64,000 nt of DNA from Mycolicibacterium komossense (GCF_025822605.1 NZ_JACKTY010000045.1:18243-82242), one strand, 5' to 3'. Shown: positions 9,438-17,954, counted from the stretch's first letter. Program-made: numbers and translations. Notes: a model not told the origin generated them from the letters alone.

Positions 9438-9747
9438 TGCCGCTGTGTTCTGCGGAATCTCTTCGCTGCGGTCCTGGCTCTTGAGGACCGCGCCGGTGAC
9501 GGCGCCGAAGGCGTTGCGGCTGCCGATGACACTTCCTGCAACCCGAGGAAGTATCACAAGTCGATCGGGAAGTCCTCCAGCAGAGCGATTTCCGACGATC
9601 CGGGGTTGTTTCTCACGTTCTTTTAGTTCCTCTGGTGAGAGTCTCAGTCGGCATGGCTTCGTCCCTTGGTGCTCCGCGCATCGGCAGTAACGCCGAGCCT
9701 GGCAAGGTGCTCTGAAATCGCGTGACATCCCGTCGCCGGACCTCGGC

Positions 9748-9812
9748 GGTGTAGCATCACGGGAGCTGAGAATTTCAGCTGGTTTGGGATGAGTTCGGCT
9801 GTCCGCCGCCGA
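9748..9812 (-). repeat. 65-bp two-hairpin interspersed repeat, inverted copy
   Basis: On the minus strand it reads TCGGCGGCGGACAGCCGA, then GCTGAAATTCTCAGC, a perfect 5-base stem with a 5-base loop, and ends GCTACAC. It is the only inverted copy found and forms an inverted pair with copy C. Confidence 0.7.
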
Positions 9813-10184
9813 ACTCCGGAGCGTTTGCTCCAAGGCCTCACATGCCGGTGATCATCTGCACATCAGGATCGCCATGACTGTTCCTCAGAGTTTCCCCGTT
9901 CGATACAGCTCCACTCAATCTGCTTCCGCAGTCACTGGTGGGCCGGGTGATCGGTGAGCGTCATCCAGGGATGCGGTCCGTTATTCCTTATATTGATGTG
10001 CTGCATAGGATTTCGTTGCGGAGCGCGACGATGCCGATTCGGCAGTCCGGTGGGGAGGCGGGTATGAACACCGTCGTGGTTGGTATGCCCTTGATCGAGA
10101 CATCCCTGCTGGAACGGGATTTCGCGCGGGGCGGCAGCCGAACTTCCTGAGCCCGAACCCACCGCCTAAAACCTAGGAGCAACA

Positions 10185-10679
10185 ATGAACGTTCATCACG
10201 ACCACCACTTCGACGATCCGACCGCCCAGGCCGCGGCCAGCGCCGACCTTCGGGTCATCGTCAGCTACCGCGATTACGAGGGGGCGCAGCGCACTGTCGA
10301 CCGCTTGTCCGATGCGGGTTTCCCTGTGGAGAATCTACGCATCGTGGGCCACGGAGTGAGCACAGTCGAGGCCATCACCGGTCGGCTGACAAACGGACGT
10401 GCGGCACTCAGGGGTGCAGCCGGCGGTGCCTGGTTCGGCTTGTTCATCGGGCTGCTGTTCGGGATGTTCGTTGCCGGTGCCGGGTGGGTGGCCGTTCTAC
10501 TTGCAGGTCTGCTCATCGGCGCCGTGTGGGGGGCGATCTTCGGGTTTGTCGGACAGTGGGTGACGCACGGCCGCCGCAACTTCGCCTCGGTCTCGACTCT
10601 GGCTGCGGAGCGTTACGACATCATGTGTACGCCGGCCCTGGCTGCCCAGGCAGCCGGACTGGTCACATCGAGCCCCTAG
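10185..10679 (+). CDS. YflT/GS17M-like general stress membrane protein
   Basis: A 164-residue protein. The N-terminal part (about residues 22-60) resembles the heat-induced stress protein YflT domain: RVIVSYRDYEGAQRTVDRL, then FPVENLRIVGHGV. The centre is a Gly/Ala-rich pair of membrane helices (about 85-130), and the C-terminal tail follows. The ATG has AGGAG 7 bases upstream. Such proteins belong to general stress regulons of Gram-positive bacteria; the biochemical role is not known. Confidence 0.82.
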   Translation: MNVHHDHHFDDPTAQAAASADLRVIVSYRDYEGAQRTVDRLSDAGFPVENLRIVGHGVSTVEAITGRLTNGRAALRGAAGGAWFGLFIGLLFGMFVAGAGWVAVLLAGLLIGAVWGAIFGFVGQWVTHGRRNFASVSTLAAERYDIMCTPALAAQAAGLVTSSP

Positions 10680-10789
10680 TTCGACGGTCCGAGACCGTGT
10701 GGGCGGCCCTCGTTCATCCCCGGAAACCGATCGGTCGCGGAAAACATCCACCACTTCCTGATCCCGCAGCCTCGGTAAGCTGGATCGAT

Positions 10790-11677
10790 ATGGTGTCCCG
10801 ACTTGTGTCCAGCTTGCTGCCGCTGCGAGTCACCACGGCCTACGCGACGGCGCTCTTCACCGTCGCCACCGTGTTGACCGCGCTGGGTCCCCAGGTGCAG
10901 CAACGTGCGGTGGACCTGCTGAGTACGAATCTGCACAACCTCGGACATGGCCATCTCGACACGCTGCTCGGGAGCGCTTTCGTCACCTCCGAAGGACAGA
11001 CCTACCTGCTGCTGCCGGGTCTGGTGTGTCTATTGGCGCTGGCGGAGCTGCTGTGGTGCAGCCGGCGACTGCTGCAGGCATTCGCGCTCGGTCACGTCGG
11101 GGCCACGCTGATCGTCGCGGCCGGGCTGGCCGGGTCAATCGAATTCGGCTGGCTGCCGCGGTCCGTCGCGGGCGCCAGCGACGTCGGACTGAGCTACGGC
11201 GCGATCGCCGTACTGGGCACGCTGACGGCGGCTATCCCGGCACGATGGCGCGCCGCCTGGGTCAGCGGATGGCTGACGGTCGCAGTTGTGGTCGTCGCGT
11301 CGGGAGCCGAGTTCGTGGCGACCGGCCACGCGGTCGCCCTGGTCCTTGGCATGCTGCTGTCGACCCGGTTCCGCGTGACTGCGCAGTGGACGACGCCGAG
11401 GCTGGTACTGCTGTCGACAGCGGTCGCCTTCGCTCTGTTGCTGCTCGTCGGGGTATCGCCGGGGACTGCTCCGGTCGCCGCGCCCGCTGGGCTAGCGGTA
11501 GCGCTGGCGATGTTATGGCTGGCGCGGGCCACAACTCCCTCAGTCGCGGCGGTGTCGGCGCGGCACTCGCCCGGCGGGCTGGGTGGGGGCGGTGCGTTGA
11601 GGCAGCTCGCGGTTGGGCTCACTAACCGCTACCCCCGTGGTCACCGTGATCGGCCGCCCGTCGTGCAGCGACGTTAG
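10790..11677 (+). CDS. Rhomboid-like multi-spanning membrane protein
   Basis: A 295-residue protein, start chosen at the ATG 10790 because the upstream part of the open frame overlaps the preceding gene and is unconserved. The opening TTAYATALFTVATVLTALGP, then LSTNLHNLGHGHLDTLLGSA and QTYLLLPG, matches the actinobacterial rhomboid-like family (DUF/Rhomboid_2 group). The family resembles rhomboid proteases in fold; a catalytic Ser-His dyad is not obvious. About six or seven hydrophobic segments. The last 138 bases overlap, antisense, the end of the GH65 gene, and that tail is probably not conserved. Confidence 0.72.
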   Translation: MVSRLVSSLLPLRVTTAYATALFTVATVLTALGPQVQQRAVDLLSTNLHNLGHGHLDTLLGSAFVTSEGQTYLLLPGLVCLLALAELLWCSRRLLQAFALGHVGATLIVAAGLAGSIEFGWLPRSVAGASDVGLSYGAIAVLGTLTAAIPARWRAAWVSGWLTVAVVVVASGAEFVATGHAVALVLGMLLSTRFRVTAQWTTPRLVLLSTAVAFALLLLVGVSPGTAPVAAPAGLAVALAMLWLARATTPSVAAVSARHSPGGLGGGGALRQLAVGLTNRYPRGHRDRPPVVQRR

Positions 11678-13894
11678 CGGCGCCCCGTCGCGGAGGCGGT
11701 ACTGCGTGGCACCGGGGGAGATCTCGACATGCAGTCTTCTGCCCTGCACGCGGATCGTGAAAGCCAATCGGATGATGCCGAGGGGAAGTTGCGGACTGAA
11801 GATGACGTTGCCGTTGCTCTCACGAAGTCCGGCGAGCCCTTGCACCAGGGCGATCCAGGTCCCGGCCAGTGACGCTGTGTGCAGGCCGTCGCGGGTGTTG
11901 TGCTCGAGATTGTCGAGGTCCATCAGGGCCGCCTCGGTGAGGTAGTCATAGGCCAGATCGAGATGGCCGGTCTCGGCAGCCAGGACCGCCTGAGTGCACG
12001 CAGACAACGAGGAATCCCGGACGGTGAGGGCCTCGTAATAGGCGAAATTGCGGATCTTCTCCTCGGCGGTGAACGCCGCTCCACGCAACTGCATCGCCAG
12101 GACAAGATCAGCCTGCTTGACGACTTGTTTGCGGTACAGGTCGAAGTAGGGGAAGTGCATCAGCAGCGGGTACTGGTCTGCACCGGTCTGGTCGAAGTGC
12201 CAGAGTTCGTGGCTGGTGAAACCCTCATCCTGGGAGTGAACGCCGAGCGCGTCGTCGTAGGGAATGACCATCGCGGCCGCCGCGTCGCGCCACCGCTGGC
12301 CCTCTGAGGGGTCGATACCCAGGCTACGAGCCTGGTCCGGGTACTGCGCGGCGGCATCAGCGGCGGAGACCAGATTGTGTTGGGCCATCAGGTTTGTGTA
12401 GACGTTGTTGTCGGCCACGGCAGAGTATTCGTCGGGGCCGGTGACGCCGTCGATGCGGAATCGTCTGTGCGGGTCGTAGTGGCCCAGTGCGCACCACAGC
12501 CGCGCCGTATCCGCCAGCAGTTCCAGACCCACCTCCTGCGCGAAGCACTCATCGCCGGTGATGTCGATGTAGCGGACGACGGCATCGGCAATGTCTGCGC
12601 CGACGTGAAACGCGGCGGCTCCCGCCGGCCAGTAGCCCGAGCACTCCGCCCCGGCGATCGTGCGCCATGGAAACACCGCCCCCCGTAGCCCAAGCTGGAC
12701 GGCCCGGGCACGCGCGGCGGGCAGGATCGAGTGACGCCAGCGCAGCGCATCGGCGGCGGCTTTCGGTGCGGTGTAGGTGAGCACCGGCAGGACGAATGTT
12801 TCGGTGTCCCAGAACGCGTGCCCGTCATAGCCCGGGCCCGTCAGTCCCTTCGATGCAATCGCGCGTCCTTCGGCCTTGGCGCCAGCCTGCAGAAGATGAA
12901 ACAAGGCGAAACGCACCGCCTGCTGCACCGCCGGGTCCCCGTCGATCTCGACGTCCGCGCCGCCCCAGAAGTCATCGAGATAGCTCCGCTGTTCGGCAAT
13001 CAGCCCGTCCCAGCCCGACGTCATCGCCCCGGCCAGCGCGGCAGCGACCTGATCGCGGACAGCTGGTTGCGAGCGAACCGCCGACCAGCCGTGCGCCACG
13101 AACTTGACGACCCTCAGCCGCTGCCCTGGTTGCAGCGTCGCCGAGACGGTCACCCGACCCAGATCGGGCATGCTCGCACAGGAAACCTGAGCCGACGCTG
13201 GGCCGTCGATGAGGTGGTCCATGGCGACCCCGAGCCGCAGCCCACTGATTGCAGTGTGGTGCAGCAAAGAAACCCGAGTACCACCGCTGGTGTGCTCCTC
13301 GGTCATCAGCGGTGCCACGAGCGCAGCCGAGTCCCTAGGGTCACCGATTCCGCGCCGCGGCAGTGTTTCGTTGGCGACGAGTTCGGACTGCATTACCAAC
13401 CGCACCGACTGGTCGAGTGCTTCCACCTCGTAACAGATGGCGCCGATCGACCGCTGAGACAGCGAGACCAGCCGGCGGGTATGCACCCGAATATCCTTGC
13501 CGCCGGGGGATATCCACTGGACCTTCCGGCGCAATAGGCCGTCGTGGAAGTCCAGTACTCGCTCATGAGCAGTGAGTTGCCCGTAGCGCACGTCGAACGG
13601 CTGATCGTCGACCAGGAGACGGATCACTTTGCCATTGGTGACGTTGATGACGGATTGACCCGCTTCCGGATACCCATAACCGGGTTCGGCGTACGGGAAC
13701 GGGTGCGATTCGTAGACGCCGTTCAGGTAGGACCCTGGGAGCCCATGCGGTTCGCCCTCGTCAAGATTTCCCCGCCAGCCAAGGTGACCGTTGGACAGGG
13801 CGAACAGGGATTCGCTTTGCGCGATCACGTCGAGGTCGAGGCGCGTCTCGCGCAGGCACCAGGGTTCGACCGTATAGGCCGGGTGCGTGATCAC
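11540..13894 (-). CDS. Glycoside hydrolase family 65 (trehalose/maltose/kojibiose phosphorylase-type)
   Basis: Phosphorolytic or hydrolytic enzyme on alpha-glucosides, about 784 residues. The N-terminal domain contains QSESLFALSNGHLGWRGNLD and PYAEPGYGYPEAGQ. The (alpha/alpha)6 barrel has GHAFWDTETFVLPVL and the catalytic-acid segment GVTGPDEYSAVADNNVYTN. The GTG at 13894 is preferred because homologues start right before the PAYTVEPW segment; the frame is open upstream to a TTG at 13951. In M. tuberculosis a GH65 domain is fused to trehalose-6-phosphate phosphatase in Rv2006, next to dormancy genes. Here the domain stands alone and no OtsB-type phosphatase is seen. Confidence 0.88.
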   Translation of the reverse strand: MITHPAYTVEPWCLRETRLDLDVIAQSESLFALSNGHLGWRGNLDEGEPHGLPGSYLNGVYESHPFPYAEPGYGYPEAGQSVINVTNGKVIRLLVDDQPFDVRYGQLTAHERVLDFHDGLLRRKVQWISPGGKDIRVHTRRLVSLSQRSIGAICYEVEALDQSVRLVMQSELVANETLPRRGIGDPRDSAALVAPLMTEEHTSGGTRVSLLHHTAISGLRLGVAMDHLIDGPASAQVSCASMPDLGRVTVSATLQPGQRLRVVKFVAHGWSAVRSQPAVRDQVAAALAGAMTSGWDGLIAEQRSYLDDFWGGADVEIDGDPAVQQAVRFALFHLLQAGAKAEGRAIASKGLTGPGYDGHAFWDTETFVLPVLTYTAPKAAADALRWRHSILPAARARAVQLGLRGAVFPWRTIAGAECSGYWPAGAAAFHVGADIADAVVRYIDITGDECFAQEVGLELLADTARLWCALGHYDPHRRFRIDGVTGPDEYSAVADNNVYTNLMAQHNLVSAADAAAQYPDQARSLGIDPSEGQRWRDAAAAMVIPYDDALGVHSQDEGFTSHELWHFDQTGADQYPLLMHFPYFDLYRKQVVKQADLVLAMQLRGAAFTAEEKIRNFAYYEALTVRDSSLSACTQAVLAAETGHLDLAYDYLTEAALMDLDNLEHNTRDGLHTASLAGTWIALVQGLAGLRESNGNVIFSPQLPLGIIRLAFTIRVQGRRLHVEISPGATQYRLRDGAPLTSLHDGRPITVTTGVAVSEPNRELPQRTAPTQPAGRVPRRHRRD

Positions 13895-14049
13895 GACTGG
13901 TCCATCAGAGCGGCGAGCTCGCTGACCACGATGCCTGTCCCATGCGCGCAACAGGTAACCGCCTGACCGACTCGGTCGGCTCCGTCATGGCGAATTGCGC
14001 GGACCAAGTATGAGGTTCTGCTGCTTTTCTTTTCGGGAGGAGGTGGAAC

Positions 14050-14253
14050 GTGGCTAAGAGCGAAGAACAGTTCATCGTTGATCCGGCCAACAGTCGATCC
14101 CGGTGGATGATGTACGGCTCAGAGCCCAAGCCCTGCGAAGTCAGCGGCGGACGGCCGACTCATGTCGCACGCGCTGAATGTCTCAGCCTCCGCAACCCTA
14201 CGCCTAAATCGTCCCGTAAGCGGTCCGTCAGAGAGCGCATCCTGAATCGATGA
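14050..14253 (+). pseudogene. Short ORF with strong ribosome site, probably a gene 5' end cut by repeat D
   Basis: GTG start preceded by GGGAGGAGGTGG. The first 30 codons (MAKSEEQFIVDPANSRSRW...) are followed by repeat D within the frame, then by unrelated sequence to a stop at 14253. I do not recognise the N-terminus. A good start leading straight into a repeat suggests a truncated gene, but a genuine 67-residue protein cannot be excluded. Confidence 0.35.
14141..14206 (+). repeat. 65-bp two-hairpin interspersed repeat, copy D
   Basis: Begins TCAGCGGCGGACGGCCGA (one change in the outer arm), then GCTGAATGTCTCAGC as a perfect 5-base stem, and ends CCCTACGCC. It lies between a truncated ORF and a stress-protein remnant. 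Confidence 0.7.
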
Positions 14254-14400
14254 CCACCCGCTGCTTGAAATCGTTGGCGAACAGGACATTCTGGTGGTCG
14301 GCTCACATGGACACGGTGGATTCGTCCAGCCGCTGTACCGCACAGAGCGCGAATTCGCCTTGTGCACGGTGTGTTTCGCCAAACAGCGCGCCGGGTCAGC
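14249..14400 (+). pseudogene. Remnant of a universal stress protein C-terminus
   Basis: The frame reads DDHPLLEIVGEQDILVVGSHGHGGFVQPLY and then REFALCTVCFA. The segment LVVGSHGHGGF is the ATP-binding G-2x-G motif of UspA-family proteins, as in the intact copies at 20496 and 24412. No start, no N-terminal half and no clean C-terminus are present, and the expected GS after the motif is lost. It begins about 45 bases after repeat D, which suggests a deletion removed the rest of the gene. Confidence 0.65.
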
Positions 14401-14440
14401 TCACGTCGGTCCCAGATCTGGCACGCCTGCGCCCACATAT

Positions 14441-14454
14441 AGGACCAATGGCAC
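14441..14454. promoter_or_regulatory. Weak DosR-box-like site upstream of BON gene
   Basis: AGGACCAATGGCAC, 67 bases before the start at 14521. It matches the left half and A/T centre of the box used elsewhere in the window, but the right half is poor. Confidence 0.3.
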
Positions 14455-14520
14455 TATGCGGCACCGACACCATGAACGACGATCAGAGAGGAGTGTGCCC
14501 ACAGGCAGGCTCGCGAAAGG

Positions 14521-15198
14521 ATGACAAACATGAGCGTTTCCACTGGCAACCGAAGTGATCAGGACATCCAGACGGCGGTCCAAGACGAACTCGACTGGAC
14601 CCCTGAAGTGGATGCCGCCGGGATCGGAGTGGCCGTCGATGATGGAGTTGTCGCGCTGTCCGGTGAAGTCAGCAGTTACCCTGCACGGCTCGCCGCCAAG
14701 CGTGCCGCTCTGCGGGTCCGCGGCGTCACGGCCATCGTCGACAACGTGAGCGTGCATTCGAATTGGAGCACATCGGTCACCGAGACCGATATCGCCAAAG
14801 AGGTTGAACACGCGCTGAGATGGATGAGTAACGTGCCCGACACCGTCAAGGCCGAGGTCGAGGGCCATGACATCACCCTGACGGGCGCGGTGACGTGGGA
14901 TTTCCAACGCCGGGCCGCTCAGCGTGCCATCCAGCACCTCAAAGGTGTGCACTACGTGAACAACCTCGTTACCTTGACCCCGCGGGCATCGGTACCGGAT
15001 GCCGAGCAGCGCATCCGAAACGCGATCAACCGTAATGCCCAGCTCGACGCGGACACGATCACAGTCGTCGTTTCGGGCAACGAGGTCACCCTCACCGGAA
15101 CTGTGGCCTCCTGGGCGGAGAAGCGCGAAGCTGAACGTGCGGCATGGGCATCGCCGCACGTGAGCGCCGTCCACGACCGTATCTCGGTGCTGTACTGA
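14521..15198 (+). CDS. Triple BON-domain protein (OsmY-like)
   Basis: A 225-residue protein with three successive BON domains (about 12-80, 88-150, 155-225). Each contains the I/V-x-V-x-x-G-x-V-x-L-x-G core: VAVDDGVVALSGEV, AEVEGHDITLTGAV and VVVSGNEVTLTGTV. There is no signal peptide, so it is probably cytoplasmic or loosely membrane-associated. BON domains bind phospholipid surfaces or partner proteins, and OsmY relatives are induced by osmotic and other stress. ATG 14521 follows a purine-rich AAAGGATGACAA. A weak DosR-like box lies upstream. Confidence 0.88.
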   Translation: MTNMSVSTGNRSDQDIQTAVQDELDWTPEVDAAGIGVAVDDGVVALSGEVSSYPARLAAKRAALRVRGVTAIVDNVSVHSNWSTSVTETDIAKEVEHALRWMSNVPDTVKAEVEGHDITLTGAVTWDFQRRAAQRAIQHLKGVHYVNNLVTLTPRASVPDAEQRIRNAINRNAQLDADTITVVVSGNEVTLTGTVASWAEKREAERAAWASPHVSAVHDRISVLY

Positions 15199-15291
15199 GC
15201 CCAGTCCCGAGGCGGCGCATCCCACGCATCTTCGGGGCTGCACCAACGCGGTCGACGCTATGACGAGTGCGCCGGGGAGGCTGGGAGAGCG

Positions 15292-16047
15292 ATGAGACCC
15301 TACCGTCTGGCAATGTTCGATCTAGACGGGACGCTGGCGGCGTCGAAGAGTGAGATCTCACCGGGTATCGCCCACATGCTCTGCGCACTGCTTTCGACCA
15401 TCGATGTCTGCATTATTACCGGCGGCCGATTCGAGCAGCTTGACGTGCAGGTGCTTCAACATCTCGGCAACACCTGTAATCGCGGACGCCTGCACCTGAT
15501 GCCCACGTGTGGGACGCGTTATTTGCGATGGAAAGAGGGTGGCTGGACGGAGGTGTACTTCGAGAAGCTCTCTCCTGACGAGAAGGATCGAGCGCTGGCA
15601 GTCCTTCAGAACGGTGCTGAGAAGTTCGGCTTCGACACAGCCGCAACTTGGGGTCCCGCACTTGAGGATCGTGGCAGTCAAGTCACCTATTCTGCGCTTG
15701 GCCAGAATGCTCCCGCTGAAGCGAAATCGTCATGGGATCAAGATAATTCAAAGAAGGAAGCGCTGCGTGAGTTCGCGGCGGCGAGACTCCCAGATCTGGA
15801 GGTCAAAAGTGGCGGCTCGACCTCGATCGATATCACACGCCACGGAATCGATAAGGCCTACGGGGCGAGAAAGCTCCTGGCGGCACTCCATCTGGCCAAG
15901 CGCGACATGATCTTCTTCGGTGACCGCCTAGACGCGCAGGGCAACGACTATCCGGTGAAAGCCATGGGCATCGACTCCATCGAGGTTCAAGGCGGCAACG
16001 ATACGATCGCGAAGGTAAAAAAGGTGTTTGGCGATTTAGTCAGTTGA
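15292..16047 (+). CDS. HAD-IIB phosphatase, phosphomannomutase-like
   Basis: A 251-residue HAD-superfamily protein. The nucleophile motif is MFDLDGTLAASKSEIS (Asp at residues 10 and 12). ITGGRFEQL is motif II. The cap domain is of C2/PMM type, and FFGDRLDAQGNDYPV carries the metal-binding acidic residues. The order and the SIDITRHGIDKAYG block resemble eukaryote-type phosphomannomutases and sucrose/mannosyl phosphate phosphatases. The substrate is probably a hexose phosphate but is not determined. The ATG has GGGAG 7 bases upstream. The 3' end overlaps the convergent SpoIIAA-like gene by 12 bases. Confidence 0.82.
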   Translation: MRPYRLAMFDLDGTLAASKSEISPGIAHMLCALLSTIDVCIITGGRFEQLDVQVLQHLGNTCNRGRLHLMPTCGTRYLRWKEGGWTEVYFEKLSPDEKDRALAVLQNGAEKFGFDTAATWGPALEDRGSQVTYSALGQNAPAEAKSSWDQDNSKKEALREFAAARLPDLEVKSGGSTSIDITRHGIDKAYGARKLLAALHLAKRDMIFFGDRLDAQGNDYPVKAMGIDSIEVQGGNDTIAKVKKVFGDLVS

Positions 16048-16434
16048 TGCTGCGCCTGCGGACTCGGTCGGATTCGAACCGATCCAATCTCTTGCCGCTT
16101 GCACCTGCCCAGCCGGGAAATGCTTGACCTGGGCTGACACGAAGTGTGATGTCAAATGCTCGGCGAGATCGCCGAGATGGGAGTCGGTGACAACTCCGAT
16201 TCTCTTGACGTGCTTTTGGTGCTCGCGAACAAAGCGGAAGTGGGTGACCATCGCGCCGAAACTGTCCCAGCCCGGGAAGGTCGGCGCGTCGATGATGAGG
16301 CCGGCCAGTCCGCCGGTTGCCTCGATGTACGGATCCACCGTCCGTGCGAGCGTGACGAAATCCTCTTCTTGGAGTGGAGATTTCGGCTGTAGGAGTAAGA
16401 CTGAATGCTCTTTGTCAAGTTCGTAGTCGATCAT
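16036..16434 (-). CDS. SpoIIAA-like (STAS-fold) protein
   Basis: A 132-residue protein from ATG 16434, chosen for its upstream GGGAG; the longer open frame is Arg/Pro-rich and unconserved. Features of the SpoIIAA-like family: VDPYIEATGGLAGLIIDAPTF, then WDSFGAMVTHFRFVREHQKHVKRIGVVTD, and a C-terminal FPAGQVQAARDWI. Such single-domain proteins probably bind lipids or partner proteins; the role is unknown. A DosR-like box at 16646 lies about 210 bases upstream, shared with the divergent alcohol dehydrogenase. Confidence 0.8.
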   Translation of the reverse strand: MIDYELDKEHSVLLLQPKSPLQEEDFVTLARTVDPYIEATGGLAGLIIDAPTFPGWDSFGAMVTHFRFVREHQKHVKRIGVVTDSHLGDLAEHLTSHFVSAQVKHFPAGQVQAARDWIGSNPTESAGAASTD

Positions 16435-16645
16435 GCTGGGCTCCCTTGGGGTCGATGCGTCTTGCGGTCCGCGGGCCGGACTTGCTGACGATGGAACGTT
16501 CTTATACTGCGCTGGTGCGCGGTCGGCCGACAGAGCATTTCGGCCCCACCGGTGGCGGCGCCTGTGGAACGAACTCGGCCGGCACACGGGTGTTGGGCTT
16601 CTTACCGCGGACGCGCTCGCCAGTGGTGCCCTATGGCTGCAGGGA

Positions 16646-16660
16646 AGGGACCAACGACCC
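16646..16660. promoter_or_regulatory. DosR-box-like site
   Basis: AGGGACCAACGACCC lies between the SpoIIAA-like gene (minus) and the alcohol dehydrogenase gene (plus), 136 bases before the latter. It is near-palindromic GGG-N-CCC around an AA centre. Confidence 0.55.
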
Positions 16661-16796
16661 ATGACTGGGCTGTATGCCGCGGCTTAGCGTCATTTGCAAA
16701 CCACACACAGGTAACCTGCCAATGAGATCACCCGCATCTCGTGACTATGCGGCAGAAGCATCAAATCCATAATCCCCCATAGAATTTGGACGAGCA

Positions 16797-17870
16797 ATGA
16801 CACAGACGATGGACTCCCGCGCCCCCAACTACTCGAGCGCCGATAGCACCATGCGTGCGGCAGTGGTCACCGAGTTCGGCGCGCCGCTGGCAATATCAGA
16901 GGTGGAGCTGCCGGTCCCCGGCATCGGTGAGGCTTTGGTGAAACTGGAAACGTCTGGTGTCTGCCATACCGATCTTCATGCAGCTCAGGGTGATTGGCCG
17001 GTCAAGCCGACGCCGCCGTTCATCCCGGGCCATGAGGGATGTGGCATTGTCGTTGCTGTCGGCGGCGGTGTGACCGACCTGAAGGTCGGGGACCAGGTCG
17101 GCAATGCGTGGTTGTGGTCAGCATGCGGTCGCTGCGAATACTGCCGCACCGGACGGGAAACGTTGTGCGAGAGCCAACAGAACGGTGGCTACAGCGTCAA
17201 CGGTAGCTTCGGCAGCTTCATGATCGTCAATGCCGCCTACGCCACCCGCATCCCGGTGGGCGCCGACCCGTTGGAAGTGGCTCCTATCCTGTGCGCCGGC
17301 GTCACGGTCTACAAGGGTCTGAAAGTTACCGACGCTCGTCCGGGCCAATGGGTGGCGATCTCCGGCATCGGAGGACTCGGCCACATCGCGGTGCAGTACG
17401 CGCGCGCGATGGGGCTGCGGGTGGTGGCCGTTGACGTCGACGACTCGAAGTTGGCCCTGGCCGCGAATCTGGGCGCCGAAGTGACCGTCAACGCCCGGAC
17501 GGCCGATGTGGTTGCCGAAGTACAGAATGCTACCGGTGGGGCACATGGGGTGCTGGTGACAGCGGTTCATCCGGAGGCCTTCGGGCAGGCGATCGGACTG
17601 GCCCGCCGAGGCGGCACCATCGTGTTGATCGGGTTGCCGCCCGGCGACTTTCCGGCACCCATTTTCGATATCGTGCTCAAGGGCCTCACCATCCGAGGGT
17701 CGATCGTCGGCACCAGGGAAGATATGGCCGAGGCGCTGGACTTTTACGCCCGCGGGTTGATACACCCCACCGTCGCCGCCGCCCGGCTCGACGATGTCAA
17801 CGAGGTATTCGACCGGATGCAGCGCGGCGAAATCGACGGTCGCGTGGTGATCGACTACCGGCAGGACTGA
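16797..17870 (+). CDS. adhP: Zinc-dependent alcohol dehydrogenase, AdhP-type
   Basis: NAD(P)-dependent oxidoreductase interconverting primary alcohols and aldehydes, 357 residues. The catalytic zinc ligands lie in SGVCHTDLHAAQGDWP and PGHEGCG, and the structural zinc loop has CGRCEYCRTGRETLC. The Rossmann fold shows GIGGLGHIAVQYARAMG, and an Asp follows the second strand (AVDVDDSK), favouring NAD. Start ATG 16797. Relatives act on ethanol or acetaldehyde. The DosR-like box upstream fits a fermentative or redox-balancing role under low oxygen, which is inference. Confidence 0.9.
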   Translation: MTQTMDSRAPNYSSADSTMRAAVVTEFGAPLAISEVELPVPGIGEALVKLETSGVCHTDLHAAQGDWPVKPTPPFIPGHEGCGIVVAVGGGVTDLKVGDQVGNAWLWSACGRCEYCRTGRETLCESQQNGGYSVNGSFGSFMIVNAAYATRIPVGADPLEVAPILCAGVTVYKGLKVTDARPGQWVAISGIGGLGHIAVQYARAMGLRVVAVDVDDSKLALAANLGAEVTVNARTADVVAEVQNATGGAHGVLVTAVHPEAFGQAIGLARRGGTIVLIGLPPGDFPAPIFDIVLKGLTIRGSIVGTREDMAEALDFYARGLIHPTVAAARLDDVNEVFDRMQRGEIDGRVVIDYRQD

Positions 17871-17939
17871 ACAAGCCAAGTTGGATAGCGTGACCGTCCG
17901 CGGCCGAGGTCAGGTGGCGCACGGCACGGCCATCGGCTT

Positions 17940-17954
17940 GGGGTCAAATGGCCC
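17940..17954. promoter_or_regulatory. DosR-box-like site upstream of sulfatase
   Basis: GGGGTCAAATGGCCC, 78 bases before the sulfatase start. The GGG/CCC ends and the A/T-rich centre are conserved. Confidence 0.45.

Larger units (their letters stand above)
9316..10184. other. Long non-coding stretch with two repeat copies
   Basis: About 870 bases between divergently transcribed genes. It holds repeat copy C (9372-9437) and an inverted copy (9748-9812), about 310 bases apart and facing each other. Open frames across it show no recognisable protein. The last 60 bases carry an AGGAG ribosome site for the gene at 10185. No DosR-like box was found. Confidence 0.5.
13895..14520. other. Intergenic stretch with truncated ORF, repeat D and stress-protein remnant
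   Basis: About 625 bases. It has a strong ribosome site (GGGAGGAGGTGG) and start at 14050, repeat copy D, a universal stress protein fragment, and a weak DosR-like box at 14441-14454 in front of the BON gene. The parts are described separately. Confidence 0.5.

Noticed and set aside
10120..10170. Sixth copy of the 65-bp repeat (CGGCAGCCGAACTTCCTGAGC)
   Set aside because: Matches only part of the first hairpin and lacks the GCTGA/TCAGC stem at the right distance.
4061..14206. 65-bp repeats as a CRISPR array or as IS ends
   Set aside because: Copies are 2-5 kb apart, not regularly spaced, and no cas or transposase gene or target-site duplication is visible.
16036..16434. SpoIIAA-like protein as an HspX/alpha-crystallin
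   Set aside because: No alpha-crystallin core (GxLxxxxP or AxxxxGVL motif); the STAS-like pattern fits instead. No hspX was found in the window.
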